From contig NZ_JACAPR010000007.1 of assembly GCF_013385635.1 (NCBI RefSeq), forward strand, positions 341,427-405,426: DNA of 64,000 nucleotides. Direction: 5' to 3'. Under the pieces are notes generated by a model. It saw nothing but the letters and a program-made list of their open reading frames with translations, searched no databases and was not told where the DNA came from. A program made the position numbers and the translations under genes. The DNA is from Pseudomonas gingeri. Lineage in GTDB: Bacteria > Pseudomonadota > Gammaproteobacteria > Pseudomonadales > Pseudomonadaceae. Positions 36,722 to 45,038 of this stretch are shown here, piece after piece; the first letter of the stretch is position 1; each line of letters begins with the position of its first letter.

Positions 36722-37330
36722 ATGGGTTCGCTGCATCGAATGGCTGTGGTTTGTGGCTTGACTGTCCTGTTGACCGGTACTGCCTACGCGGAAAGCTGGG
36801 AAACGGCCAAGGACGAAAACGGGATCAAGGTGTCCCTCAGCGAAGTGGCCGGTTCCAAGTACAAGGCCTATCAGGGCGTGACGATGATCAAGGCCTCGGT
36901 GGCCAGGATCCGTGCGTTGCAGGAAGACGTGGCCGGTGCCTGTGCCTGGATCCACGAGTGCAAATCGCAGAAGCTGGTGGACAAGAAGGGTGACGAGAGC
37001 TGGACCTATACCCAGTTCAAGGCGCCGTTCCCGGTGACGGATCGCGACTCCTACCTGCATATCACCACCACCCAGGCCGCCGATGGCACCCTGACGCGCA
37101 AGCTGGAAGGCGTACCGACCTACAAGCCGGAAGAGAAGGGCTATGTGCGCGTGGCCCAGGTCGCGGGCTTCTGGAAACTGGTGCCCAAGGGCGACAACCT
37201 CACCGAAGTGACCTACCAGGTGCACACCGAGCCAGGCGGCAGCGTGCCTTCGTGGCTGGCGAACAAGTTCGTGGTGGATGCGCCGTACAACACCCTGCAA
37301 GCCCTCAAGGAACACGCCGAGAAGCCGTGA
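36722..37330 (+). CDS. START-domain lipid-binding-like exported protein
   Basis: The 202-residue protein has a signal peptide (LTVLLTGTAYA-ESW) followed by a START/Bet v1-like helix-grip domain (ENGIKVSLSEV, KAPFPVTDRDSYLHITTT, VTYQVHTEPGGSVPSWLANK). The final motif is characteristic of bacterial START proteins. The ATG at 36722, with AAGGAA 8 nt upstream, is chosen over an earlier start that would precede the signal peptide. Ligand unknown. Confidence 0.85.
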   Translation: MGSLHRMAVVCGLTVLLTGTAYAESWETAKDENGIKVSLSEVAGSKYKAYQGVTMIKASVARIRALQEDVAGACAWIHECKSQKLVDKKGDESWTYTQFKAPFPVTDRDSYLHITTTQAADGTLTRKLEGVPTYKPEEKGYVRVAQVAGFWKLVPKGDNLTEVTYQVHTEPGGSVPSWLANKFVVDAPYNTLQALKEHAEKP

Positions 37331-37343
37331 GGCTTCCCTTAAT

Positions 37344-37484
37344 GATCGTTCCCACGCTCCGCGTGGGAATGCAGCCCGTGACGCTCCGCGTCACAAGAGC
37401 GGACGCAGAGCGTCCAGAGAGGCATTCCCACGCTGGAGCGTGGGAACGATCGAAAAGCTTCGCGGGCAAGCTCCGCTCCCACAG
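37344..37484. repeat. Four-hairpin dispersed repeat (copy 8) joined to a REP half-site
   Basis: A complete four-hairpin element (37344-37451) is followed within a few bases by GCTTCGCGGGCAAGCTCCGC and TCCCACAGG, a single REP half-site. A similar junction of truncated repeat and REP half-site occurs at 48053-48137. Confidence 0.86.
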
Positions 37485-37589
37485 GATGCCCCCTCCGGCA
37501 AGACCTCCCCGCAAGATATCTGAACGATCCTCGCTGCCCCGCAGTCCAGATGTCGTAAGCCCGGCGTGGGCTTTATCGAGGAGACACCG

Positions 37590-37826
37590 ATGAAAATGTG
37601 GGAAGTCACTTTCGTGGACGATCATGGTGTTCAGACCGTCGAGCACTTCGATTGTGAGCGCAAACCCAGCATGGAGGAGGCCGCGCAGTTGATCCGCGCC
37701 AAGCTGCTGCCGGTTCCCGCCGAGCTGGACCTCAATGATCTGGAAGGGCGCCGGGCCGATCCCACGGTCAAGAGCCTCAAGGAGCAGAACAGTATCCAGA
37801 TCCTGCACATCGCACCGGCTTCATGA
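37590..37826 (+). CDS. Conserved small hypothetical protein
   Basis: The 78-residue protein starts MKMWEVTFVDDHGVQTVEHF. The ATG at 37590 has a strong GAGGAG ribosome site 7 nt upstream. The sequence is acidic-basic mixed with no signal peptide or membrane segment. An N-terminal beta-like strand pair (WEVTFVDD..TVEHFDC) is followed by a helix. No family is recognised. Confidence 0.68.
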   Translation: MKMWEVTFVDDHGVQTVEHFDCERKPSMEEAAQLIRAKLLPVPAELDLNDLEGRRADPTVKSLKEQNSIQILHIAPAS

Positions 37827-38040
37827 AACTGTGTTTTTCCCTTTCGACCCCTCTGGCAGAGCTGCTGGCATCGCGCTACTCTGCAATCGAGATCAGCGAA
37901 TGATTCGCTAAGGTGGTCTGATCTTGTCAGCTACATGCTTGTTTCCCGGTCGACAGTCATTTGTCGAACGGCCAGCACCGCCCGGTGTCTGGTTCGGGAG
38001 TACGGAAAGTCTATCCAACGCTTGCTGAGGAGGACGTTTC

Positions 38041-38379
38041 ATGAGCACAGCCTATCAAGAAGACATCAGCAGCCAGGTGCTGCGCCGCATGAAAGAAGGC
38101 GGTTTTGATTTCGCACGCATCCATCCCATCGAGTTCTATGCCATTTTCCCGGACGAGGAGCGGGCACGCAGGGCAGCAGGCAAATTTCGTGGTGAATCCT
38201 TGAATGCCCAGGTCAGTGCCAGGGACGACGGTGCCTGGTACCTGGAGTTGAGCAAGGTGATGTACGCCACCTATGGCGGCATCGATGACTTCGAGCACGA
38301 CTTCGGGGCGGTGGTCGAGCCCCTGGGTGGTGTGATCGAAGGCTGGGGCGTCAAACATCCCATACGTGCGCTCAACTGA
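38041..38379 (+). CDS. RraB-like (regulator of RNase E activity B) domain protein
   Basis: The 112-residue acidic protein resembles the RraB fold: SSQVLRRMKEGGFDFARIHP, IEFYAIFPDEERARRAA, and FEHDFGAVVEPLGGVIEGWG, the last being the family C-terminal motif. RraB binds the RNase E scaffold and inhibits RNA decay. The 214 bp before the gene show no clear element. AGGAGGACG lies before the ATG, and a terminator follows. Confidence 0.8.
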   Translation: MSTAYQEDISSQVLRRMKEGGFDFARIHPIEFYAIFPDEERARRAAGKFRGESLNAQVSARDDGAWYLELSKVMYATYGGIDDFEHDFGAVVEPLGGVIEGWGVKHPIRALN

Positions 38380-38403
38380 ACGCACTGATCTCCACACGGC
38401 AGC

Positions 38404-38429
38404 GGCTGACCTCGGGGTCGGCCGTTTTT
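38404..38429 (+). terminator. Terminator after the RraB-like gene
   Basis: GGCTGACC-TCGG-GGTCGGCC forms an 8-bp stem (one T-G pair), followed by GTTTTT, 25 bp past the stop codon. Confidence 0.8.
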
Positions 38430-38553
38430 GTTTGCAGCGAAATACGCGCACAAAAAAAGGCCGCCCGGGCAGGTGGCCGAACGAGGGCTATGCTGGTTAT
38501 AGCCATAAGCCTGCTTCGCAATGAAGCGCGGCTGATCGCATTGGGGCGTTTAC

Positions 38554-38570
38554 TGCACAGCTATGGTGCG
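38554..38570. promoter_or_regulatory. Candidate NtrC binding site
   Basis: TGCACAGCTATGGTGCG contains GCAC-N7-GTGC, the dyad of the enterobacterial/pseudomonad NtrC consensus. It is centred about 65 bp upstream of the -24/-12 elements of a sigma-54 promoter, a usual enhancer spacing. Confidence 0.6.
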
Positions 38571-38621
38571 GCGCAGGTTGGATGGTTATCCAACTCATTG
38601 ATACTTAAGCGTTTATGCCGA

Positions 38622-38636
38622 TGGCACGGGCCTTGC
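38622..38636 (+). promoter_or_regulatory. Sigma-54 (RpoN) promoter of the ATP-grasp/alpha-E/transglutaminase operon
   Basis: TGGCACG-GGCC-TTGC matches the RpoN consensus exactly at all core positions, with GG and GC separated by 10 nt. Transcription would begin near 38648, about 24 nt upstream of the ATG at 38672. Confidence 0.85.
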
Positions 38637-38671
38637 GAAGGCTCTTGTGACCGGGTGACAAGGAGCACGGC

Positions 38672-40081
38672 ATGATCCGCACCTATTTTGATGAGATGTA
38701 CGATGCAGGCGGCCAGGTCCGCCCGCATTACCGGGAGTTTGCTCGTTGGCTGGCGGATACTCCGCAGGAGTTGCTGGCCCAACGGCGACGCGAGGCCGAT
38801 CTGCTGTTTCATCGCGCCGGGATTACCTTCACCCTTTATGGCGACGACCAGGGCACCGAGCGCCTGATCCCCTTCGACACGATTCCCCGCAGTATTCCCG
38901 CCAGCGAATGGCGCATTGTCGAGCGCGGCTGCATCCAGCGGGTCAAGGCGCTGAACATGTTTCTCGCCGACCTCTACCATGAACAGCGCATCATCAAGGC
39001 CGGGATCATTCCCGCCGAACAGGTGCTGGCCAACGAGCAGTACCAGTTGGCGATGCAGGGCCTGAACCTGCACCGTGATATCTATTCGCATATTTCCGGG
39101 GTCGACCTGGTCCGTGATGGCGACGGTACCTACTACGTCCTCGAAGACAACCTGCGCACCCCCAGCGGCGTGAGCTACATGCTCGAAGACCGCAAGATGA
39201 TGATGCGCCTGTTCCCCGAGCTGTTCGCCGCCCAGCGCATCGCGCCCATCGATCATTATCCGAATCTGCTGCTCGACACCCTGAAAAGCTCCAGCCCGCT
39301 GGACAACCCGAGTGTCGTGGTACTGACCCCCGGACGCTTCAACAGTGCGTTCTTCGAGCATGCGTTCCTGGCCCGGGAAATGGGCGTGGAACTGGTGGAG
39401 GGTGCCGACCTGTTCGTGCGTGACGACAAGGTCTTCATGCGCACCACCGACGGCCCCAAGCAGGTGGACGTGATCTATCGCCGGCTCGACGATGCCTTCC
39501 TCGATCCACTGGCGTTCAATCCCGATTCGATGCTGGGCGTACCGGGCCTGCTGTCGTCCTATCGCTCCGGCAATGTCGTATTGGCCAACGCCATCGGTAC
39601 CGGGGTCGCCGACGACAAGTCGGTCTATCCCTTCGTCACCGACATGATCCGTTTCTACCTCGACGAAGAGCCGATCCTGAAGAACGTGCCGACCTGGCAA
39701 TGCCGCAAGCCCGAGGAACTCTCCCACGTGCTGGCGCATCTACCAGAACTGGTGGTCAAGGAAACCCAGGGGTCCGGTGGCTACGGCATGCTGGTCGGCC
39801 CGGCGGCGAGCGCCGCGGAAATCGAAAACTTCCGCGCCCGGCTCAAGGCCAAGCCCCACGCCTATATCGCCCAGCCGACGCTGTCACTGTCGACCTGTCC
39901 GACCTTTGTTGAAAGCGGCATTGCTCCGCGCCACATCGATCTGCGCCCATTTGTCCTGTCCGGTCGTGAAACCCGTGTCGTGCCAGGCGGGCTTACCCGC
40001 GTGGCGCTGCGCGAAGGCTCCCTGGTGGTCAACTCGTCCCAAGGGGGCGGAACCAAGGACACCTGGGTGGTCGAGGATTAA
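38672..40081 (+). CDS. Circularly permuted ATP-grasp protein (CP_ATPgrasp_2; DUF404/DUF407)
   Basis: The 469-residue cytosolic protein has the family features YDAGGQVRPHYREFARWL near the N-terminus, YYVLEDNLRTPSGVSYMLED, the ATP-grasp Lys/Gly loop VVKETQGSGGYGM, and APRHIDLRPFVL. ATP-grasp enzymes ligate a carboxylate to an amine; members of this permuted group are predicted to form peptide-like bonds, with substrates unknown. It is the first gene of a tight triad with alpha-E and transglutaminase proteins, under a sigma-54 promoter. A strong prediction for family, weak for reaction. Confidence 0.9.
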   Translation: MIRTYFDEMYDAGGQVRPHYREFARWLADTPQELLAQRRREADLLFHRAGITFTLYGDDQGTERLIPFDTIPRSIPASEWRIVERGCIQRVKALNMFLADLYHEQRIIKAGIIPAEQVLANEQYQLAMQGLNLHRDIYSHISGVDLVRDGDGTYYVLEDNLRTPSGVSYMLEDRKMMMRLFPELFAAQRIAPIDHYPNLLLDTLKSSSPLDNPSVVVLTPGRFNSAFFEHAFLAREMGVELVEGADLFVRDDKVFMRTTDGPKQVDVIYRRLDDAFLDPLAFNPDSMLGVPGLLSSYRSGNVVLANAIGTGVADDKSVYPFVTDMIRFYLDEEPILKNVPTWQCRKPEELSHVLAHLPELVVKETQGSGGYGMLVGPAASAAEIENFRARLKAKPHAYIAQPTLSLSTCPTFVESGIAPRHIDLRPFVLSGRETRVVPGGLTRVALREGSLVVNSSQGGGTKDTWVVED

Positions 40082-40092
40082 GGAAGCCTGCC

Positions 40093-41043
40093 ATGTTAAG
40101 TAGAACTGCCTCGGATTTGTACTGGATGTCGCGCTACCTGGAGCGAGCGGAAAACCTCGCGCGGATGCTCGACGGGAGCTATTCGCTGTCGCTGATGCCG
40201 CAGGACGGCCGTGGCGATGGCTTGCACGAAATGGCCATGCCGCTGTTGATCACCGGCACCCTGGATGACTACCTGGAGCGCCATGGCGACCTGCACGCCG
40301 AACGGCTGCTGCATTTCTTCGCCCTGGATGCGGAGAACCCGGCCAGCATCTACAGCTGCCTACGCGCCGCGCGGGCCAGCGCCCATGCCGTGCGTGGGCG
40401 GATTACCGCCGACATGTGGGAAAACATCAATGCCACCTGGCTGGAAATTCGCGGTATCGCCGAGCAGGGCCTGGGGAACTACGGCATGAGCCGTTTCTGC
40501 GAATGGATCAAGGAGCGTTCGCACCTGTTCCGCGGCGCGTCCTACGGCACGATCATGCGTAACGATGCTTTCCGCTTCATTCGCCTGGGGACCTTTATCG
40601 AACGGGCCGATAACACCCTGCGCCTGCTCGACGCCCGCTATGACATGGCCGGTGACCAGGCCGACGCCGTCAGCGACCACACCGCCCATGCGTATTACCA
40701 GTGGAGCGCCTTGCTGCGGGCACTGTCGTCGTTCGAGGCCTACACCGAGATCTACCGTGATGCCCCCGGTGCCCGCCAGGTTGCCGAGTTGTTGCTGCTG
40801 CGTGCCGATGTGCCGCGTTCGCTGCGCGCCTGCACGGAAGAAATCGACCAGATCCTCGCCAGCCTGCCCGGCACCAACGGCCGGCCGGCGCAACGCCTGG
40901 CAGCCGAGATGGACGCACGGCTGCGCTACACCGGTATCGATGAGATCCTCGAAGAAGGCCTGCACGCCTGGCTGACCGAGTTCATTCCCCTGGTTGCCGA
41001 ACTGGGCAACGCCATCCACAGTTCCTACCTGGAGGCTGCATGA
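40093..41043 (+). CDS. Alpha-E domain protein (DUF403)
   Basis: The 316-residue, mostly helical protein begins MLSRTASDLYWMSRYLERAE, the typical opening of alpha-E proteins. Conserved internal motifs include ARASAHAVRGRITADMWE, FRLGTFIERADNTLRLLD-like text (FIRLGTFIERADNTLR) and RSLRACTEEI. It starts 11 bp after the ATP-grasp stop and overlaps the transglutaminase start by 4 nt. No biochemical role is established; constant linkage to ATP-grasp and transglutaminase genes suggests a scaffold or substrate-binding partner. Confidence 0.92.
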   Translation: MLSRTASDLYWMSRYLERAENLARMLDGSYSLSLMPQDGRGDGLHEMAMPLLITGTLDDYLERHGDLHAERLLHFFALDAENPASIYSCLRAARASAHAVRGRITADMWENINATWLEIRGIAEQGLGNYGMSRFCEWIKERSHLFRGASYGTIMRNDAFRFIRLGTFIERADNTLRLLDARYDMAGDQADAVSDHTAHAYYQWSALLRALSSFEAYTEIYRDAPGARQVAELLLLRADVPRSLRACTEEIDQILASLPGTNGRPAQRLAAEMDARLRYTGIDEILEEGLHAWLTEFIPLVAELGNAIHSSYLEAA

Positions 41044-41843
41044 GACTTTCCATTAGCCACGAGACCACCTATCACTACGCCGACCAGGTGCGTGCGAGCA
41101 TCCAGTACCTGCGGCTGACCCCTCATGACAGCGAGCGCCAGCATGTGCTCAGCTGGCAACTGAACCTGCCGCGCCCGGTGCGCGCGCAGCTCGACCCGTT
41201 CGGCAATATCCTCCATGTGCTGACCCTCGACGAGCCCCACGAAGCGATCATCATCGGTGCTCGCGGGCAGGTCGATATCGACGAGCAGCGCGAAGCCGAG
41301 CATGAGAGCCAGTCGGCGTTGCCGTTCCTGCGCATGACCCGCCTGACCGAGCCGGATGACGCGCTGCGTGGCTTCGCCGACCGGCAATGCCGCAAGCGTC
41401 GCGACCGTTCGGCGCTGATCGACCTGATGCAGGCGCTGAACCAGCACATGACCTATACGCCGGGCGCGACCGAGGTCGACACCAGCGCGGCCCAGGCTTT
41501 CGCCAAGCGTGCCGGGGTATGCCAGGACCACACCCATGCGTTCCTGGCGTGTGCCCGCAGCCTGGGGATTCCGGCGCGGTATGTGTCGGGGTACCTGTAC
41601 AGTGAAAACAGCGAGCACCTGGCCAGCCACGCCTGGGCGGAAGCCTGGCTGGATGACGCCTGGTACAGTTTCGACGTGACCAACCAGCTGGCCAGGCCGG
41701 AACGGCACCTGAAGCTGGCGGTGGGCCTGGACTACCTGGACGCCTGCCCGGTACGCGGCATGCGCCGTGGCGGCGGTTTCGAGCAGATGCATGCCAAGGT
41801 GCTGGTGTCGCCGACACCGGTGTTGTCGGTACAGCAGCAGTAA
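41040..41843 (+). CDS. Transglutaminase-like cysteine peptidase of the ATP-grasp/alpha-E system
   Basis: The 267-residue protein has a Bact_transglu_N beta domain (MRLSISHETTYHYADQVRAS) and a transglutaminase core. The papain-like triad is complete: Cys161 (AGVCQDHTHAF), His197 (LASHAWAEAW) and Asp212 (WYSFDVTN). It lacks a signal peptide, so it acts in the cytosol. It could cleave or transfer the product made by the ATP-grasp enzyme. The 4-nt overlap with the alpha-E gene implies fixed stoichiometry. Confidence 0.92.
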   Translation: MRLSISHETTYHYADQVRASIQYLRLTPHDSERQHVLSWQLNLPRPVRAQLDPFGNILHVLTLDEPHEAIIIGARGQVDIDEQREAEHESQSALPFLRMTRLTEPDDALRGFADRQCRKRRDRSALIDLMQALNQHMTYTPGATEVDTSAAQAFAKRAGVCQDHTHAFLACARSLGIPARYVSGYLYSENSEHLASHAWAEAWLDDAWYSFDVTNQLARPERHLKLAVGLDYLDACPVRGMRRGGGFEQMHAKVLVSPTPVLSVQQQ

Positions 41844-41855
41844 CCACACCACACC

Positions 41856-41934
41856 GATCGTTCCCACGCTCCGCGTGGGAATGCAGCCGGTGACGCTTCG
41901 CGTCACAAGAGCGGACGCAGAGCATCCAATGATC
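41856..41934. repeat. Truncated dispersed repeat (copy 9)
   Basis: The left outer hairpin (TTCCCACGCTCCGCGTGGGAA) and both inner hairpins are kept, though the second is mutated (GGACGCAGAGCATCC). The right outer hairpin is missing except for a terminal GATC, 2 bp from the stop codon of the converging cytochrome gene. Confidence 0.83.
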
Positions 41935-41936
41935 AT

Positions 41937-42761
41937 CTATTGCGCGGGCACCTTGCGCTTGGCCATGTGCTTCAGATACCCCACCAGCAGATCCAGTTCG
42001 CCGTCCGGTAGCACTGCCGCGGCGAACGCCGGCATCTTCGCCTGCGGCCAGTGGCGCAGGCCCTGCGGGTCACGGATGTAGCGCTTGAGAAAACCCTCGG
42101 CAAAGTATTCCGTCGGACTGTACGGCACGTTCAGGTCCGGGCCGACTTGTGCATCCCCCGCGCCATTGAGCGTATGACACGCCAGGCAATTCTTCTGGAA
42201 CAACGCAAAGCCTTTGTTCACCGGATCGTTGGCCGCCAGTTTCGGATCGGGCAGCAGCGCCGGGAATCTTTGCGCCACCGAGGCCAGGCGCTTGATGCTG
42301 GCGACCTGGAAAGGCCATTGCTCGGGGCTGATATGTCCGGCCTGCGGATTTGTCCACACCAGATAGAACGGCCCGGCACCGGGCTTGCCCTCCGCCAGCG
42401 GCGGCCAGGGTTTGGCCGGGTCTTCCACCGCCAGCCAGGCTTGCGCGCCTTTCTGGTTGAGTAGGGGGGCGGCGCTCAGTTCGGCGGCGAAGCCGTCCAG
42501 CGCCACCGCCTGCAGGTGATCGTCGGCCTTGATACCGTCCAGCAGCGCCACCACCGGCACCGCGCGATAGGTCATCTGGCGCTTGTACGAGACATCGTCG
42601 TCGATGGTGATGGTCTGGGCCTTGGGGTGGGCCAGCAACGCCTCGGTCTCCCAGGTACGGCTGCCGGAGCCGAGGTCGAGGGTCAGTTGGGCTGCGTGCA
42701 GGGGAGCGCACAGCAGGACAGTGCTCAGAAGAACGGGGCTCAGCAGGGTCAGTGGTTTCAT
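41937..42761 (-). CDS. Periplasmic monoheme cytochrome c with an N-terminal molybdopterin-oxidoreductase-like domain
   Basis: The 274-residue protein has a signal peptide (LLCAPLHA-AQL). The N-terminal ~150 residues (YKRQMTYRAVPVVALLDGIK, AQAWLAVEDPAKPWPPL) resemble the sulfite-oxidase-fold substrate domain without an evident Mo-ligand cysteine. A class I cytochrome c domain follows with CLACH and an axial Met in AKMPAF. It is 9 bp from a rhodanese-like gene upstream on the same strand. It probably functions in periplasmic electron transfer; the partner is unknown. Confidence 0.8.
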   Translation of the reverse strand: MKPLTLLSPVLLSTVLLCAPLHAAQLTLDLGSGSRTWETEALLAHPKAQTITIDDDVSYKRQMTYRAVPVVALLDGIKADDHLQAVALDGFAAELSAAPLLNQKGAQAWLAVEDPAKPWPPLAEGKPGAGPFYLVWTNPQAGHISPEQWPFQVASIKRLASVAQRFPALLPDPKLAANDPVNKGFALFQKNCLACHTLNGAGDAQVGPDLNVPYSPTEYFAEGFLKRYIRDPQGLRHWPQAKMPAFAAAVLPDGELDLLVGYLKHMAKRKVPAQ

Positions 42762-42770
42762 TCGAAGGCT

Positions 42771-43247
42771 TTATTCAGAGGGAACGGCGGTAGGAGTGGC
42801 CTGGTCGGCTATGTCGTCATCATTGTCGAAGGCCCAGGTCGGGGTGTCTTCGACGTGGTCGAACAGCGCATCGCGCAATTCGCTGTAGTTGCCACCGTTG
42901 ACGATACCGAAATACCCGCGCCTGATCAGCGTGTCCTCGGCTTCCAGGGCGTGCTGGTCGGTATCGCTGTAGATGACCACGGTGGCGTTGGGGTCAAGTA
43001 CCACCAGACGCAGTTGGTACGCCAGGCCTTCGGCGCTGATGCCGGTGCCGTTTTCCAGGGTCAGGTCGACTTGCAGGGAGTTGTGGATATTGCCGGCGGC
43101 GAAGTCGCTGTTGTTGCGCAGGTCCAGGATCAGTGCCCCATCGCGGATCTCGTCGACCGCCCGGTTCACATCGATGATGCCCGCCCGGGCGCAGAGGCTG
43201 CTGAGCAATGTGGCTGCGACGGCTGCCGCGACGATCCAGTGGCGCAT
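42771..43247 (-). CDS. Exported rhodanese-like protein lacking the catalytic cysteine
   Basis: The 158-residue protein has a signal peptide (LLSSLCARA-GII) and a rhodanese-like fold: ALILDLRNNSDFAAGNIHNS is the first-half motif. The active-site loop that normally starts with Cys reads VVIYSDTDQHALEAED instead, so sulfur transfer is unlikely. An acidic tail (DNDDDIADQ) ends the protein. It appears to be co-transcribed with the cytochrome c gene and may be a binding partner. Confidence 0.8.
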   Translation of the reverse strand: MRHWIVAAAVAATLLSSLCARAGIIDVNRAVDEIRDGALILDLRNNSDFAAGNIHNSLQVDLTLENGTGISAEGLAYQLRLVVLDPNATVVIYSDTDQHALEAEDTLIRRGYFGIVNGGNYSELRDALFDHVEDTPTWAFDNDDDIADQATPTAVPSE

Positions 43248-43353
43248 GAACCTGTCTCCATCAAGTCATGGCTCAAGATTGGCACACAAAATCGCACCTC
43301 GACAGAAAATCGGGATGAGAATTTGTGGTGAGGTTGAAAAAACGCCACAGCGT

Positions 43354-43449
43354 CTAGCCGATCACTTTGGTGAGGTTCGGCAAGATGAGCAAAAGCGTGG
43401 TGGCGAATACGATCAAACCGGCCTGGCGGACTTTCGAGTGCTTGAACAT
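43354..43449 (-). CDS. 31-residue single-span membrane microprotein
   Basis: A complete small frame from ATG (43449) to TAG encodes MFKHSKVRQAGLIVF then ATTLLLILPNLTKVIG. A basic N-terminus is followed by one hydrophobic helix. AAAGGCAG lies about 9 nt upstream as a ribosome site. It is 106 bp upstream of the rhodanese gene on the same strand. The clean positive-inside layout and codon use suggest a real small protein; no family name is claimed. Confidence 0.62.
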   Translation of the reverse strand: MFKHSKVRQAGLIVFATTLLLILPNLTKVIG

Positions 43450-43813
43450 GGCTGACTGCCTTTTGTTGTTATTCCTGAAGACAACTGCTCAATAACCGTG
43501 TCGGATACCCCGGCAAAACCCGGCGGCAACTCCTACATGGATAACCTTAGAGCCCGCGTCACACTTGTCTTAGAACCATTTCATATGGAGGTATTGAAAT
43601 ATCTTTTTAAAAAGGCATGAGGCATATGGCCAGCTTGCTAGCGGGCCTTTTGCTAGACACGTGCGTCCACTAAAACGGTTAAGCGCTTAGCACACTACCG
43701 TTCGTCCGAGCGCGAGGGTCAAGGCCGGCGAGCGCTTCGGTCATTGAATCCTGGCGAGCCGGGCCTAAGGTGGGAACAGGGCTTATTTCCTACCAGAACG
43801 GTTCGAGGACGTC
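43450..43813. other. 364-bp intergenic region upstream of the thiolase operon
   Basis: There is no convincing open frame. It contains a palindrome TTAAGCGCTTA at 43679-43689, a direct repeat of TTGCTAG (about 43635 and 43650), and an AT-rich segment near 43590-43615 that could hold a promoter. The palindrome is a candidate operator for the downstream fatty-acid-type genes. Confidence 0.45.
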
Positions 43814-45019
43814 ATGACAGAGGCTTTGATATTCGATGCGGTGCGCACGCCCCGGGGCAAAGGCAAGGCCGATGGTGCCTTGTACAGCGTCAAGCCGGTC
43901 AACCTGCTGGCCGGGCTGCTGACGGCGCTGCAGCAACGCAACGGGTTCGATACCCGCGAGGTCGACGATATCGTGCTCGGCTGCGTGACGCCGGTGGGCG
44001 ACCAGGGCGCCGATATCGCCAAGACCGCCGCGCTGGTGGCGGACTGGGATGTCAGTGTCGCCGGGGTGCAGATCAACCGGTTCTGCGCCTCGGGCCTGGA
44101 AGCGGTGAACCTTGGGGCGATGAAGGTCCGTTCGGGGTTCGAGGACCTGGTGGTGGTCGGCGGCGTCGAGTCCATGTCGCGGGTGCCGATGGGCAGCGAC
44201 GGCGGCGCCTGGGTACTCGATCCGCAGACCAATATGCACAGCCATTTCACCCCGCAGGGCATCGGTGCGGACCTGATCGCCACACTGGAAGGCTTCAGCC
44301 GCGAGGATGTCGACCGCTTTGCCCTGCAATCGCAGCAGAAGGCCGCCCGGGCGCGGGCTGCGGGGGCGTTCAATAAATCCCTGGTGCCGGTGGCGGACCA
44401 GAACGGCATCGTCTTGCTGGATCATGATGAGTTCATTCGCGCCGACTCGACCCTCGAAGGCCTGGGCAAGCTCAAGCCGAGTTTCGAAATGATCGGCCAG
44501 TTGGGCTTCGACGCCACGGCCTTGCGGGTCTACAGCCATGTCGAGCGTATCCACCATGTGCATACCCCCGGCAACAGCTCCGGGATTGTCGACGGTGCCG
44601 CGTTGATGCTGCTCGGCTCCGAAGCCAAGGGTCGCGAACTGGGTTTGCGGCCACGGGCGCGGATCGTCGCCACGGCGGTGACCAGTACCGATCCGACCAT
44701 CATGCTCACCGGGCCGGCCCCGGCGACACGCAAGGCCCTGGCCAAGGCCGGCCTGCGGATCGAGGACATCGACCTGTTCGAAGTCAACGAAGCCTTTGCC
44801 TCGGTGGTGCTGAAGTTCATTCGGGACATGGCCATCGATCCGGACAAGGTCAACGTCAATGGCGGTGCCATCGCCATGGGCCATCCCCTCGGCGCCACCG
44901 GCTGCGCGATTCTCGGCACCCTGCTCGACGAACTGGAAGCCCGGCAGTTGCGCTATGGCCTGGCAACGCTGTGTGTCGGTGGCGGCATGGGAATCGCCAC
45001 CGTTATCGAACGTCTTTGA
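43814..45019 (+). CDS. Acetyl-CoA C-acyltransferase (thiolase)
   Basis: This 401-residue thiolase has the acyl-accepting Cys in [12 protein letters not shown], the His in [15 protein letters not shown] and the second Cys in LCVGGGMG. It cleaves 3-ketoacyl-CoA to acetyl-CoA and a shortened acyl-CoA, or runs in reverse. Only 19 bp separate it from the next gene, a multifunctional hydratase/dehydrogenase, so the pair is a FadA/FadB- or FadI/FadJ-like beta-oxidation unit distinct from a canonical fadBA operon (order is thiolase first). Confidence 0.92.
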   Translation: MTEALIFDAVRTPRGKGKADGALYSVKPVNLLAGLLTALQQRNGFDTREVDDIVLGCVTPVGDQGADIAKTAALVADWDVSVAGVQINRFCASGLEAVNLGAMKVRSGFEDLVVVGGVESMSRVPMGSDGGAWVLDPQTNMHSHFTPQGIGADLIATLEGFSREDVDRFALQSQQKAARARAAGAFNKSLVPVADQNGIVLLDHDEFIRADSTLEGLGKLKPSFEMIGQLGFDATALRVYSHVERIHHVHTPGNSSGIVDGAALMLLGSEAKGRELGLRPRARIVATAVTSTDPTIMLTGPAPATRKALAKAGLRIEDIDLFEVNEAFASVVLKFIRDMAIDPDKVNVNGGAIAMGHPLGATGCAILGTLLDELEARQLRYGLATLCVGGGMGIATVIERL

Positions 45020-45038
45020 ACCGCTCGGGAAACCTGCC

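Noticed and set aside
38490..38675. A 61-codon frame upstream of the ATP-grasp gene
   Set aside because: It runs through the NtrC-like site and the sigma-54 promoter and has no ribosome site.
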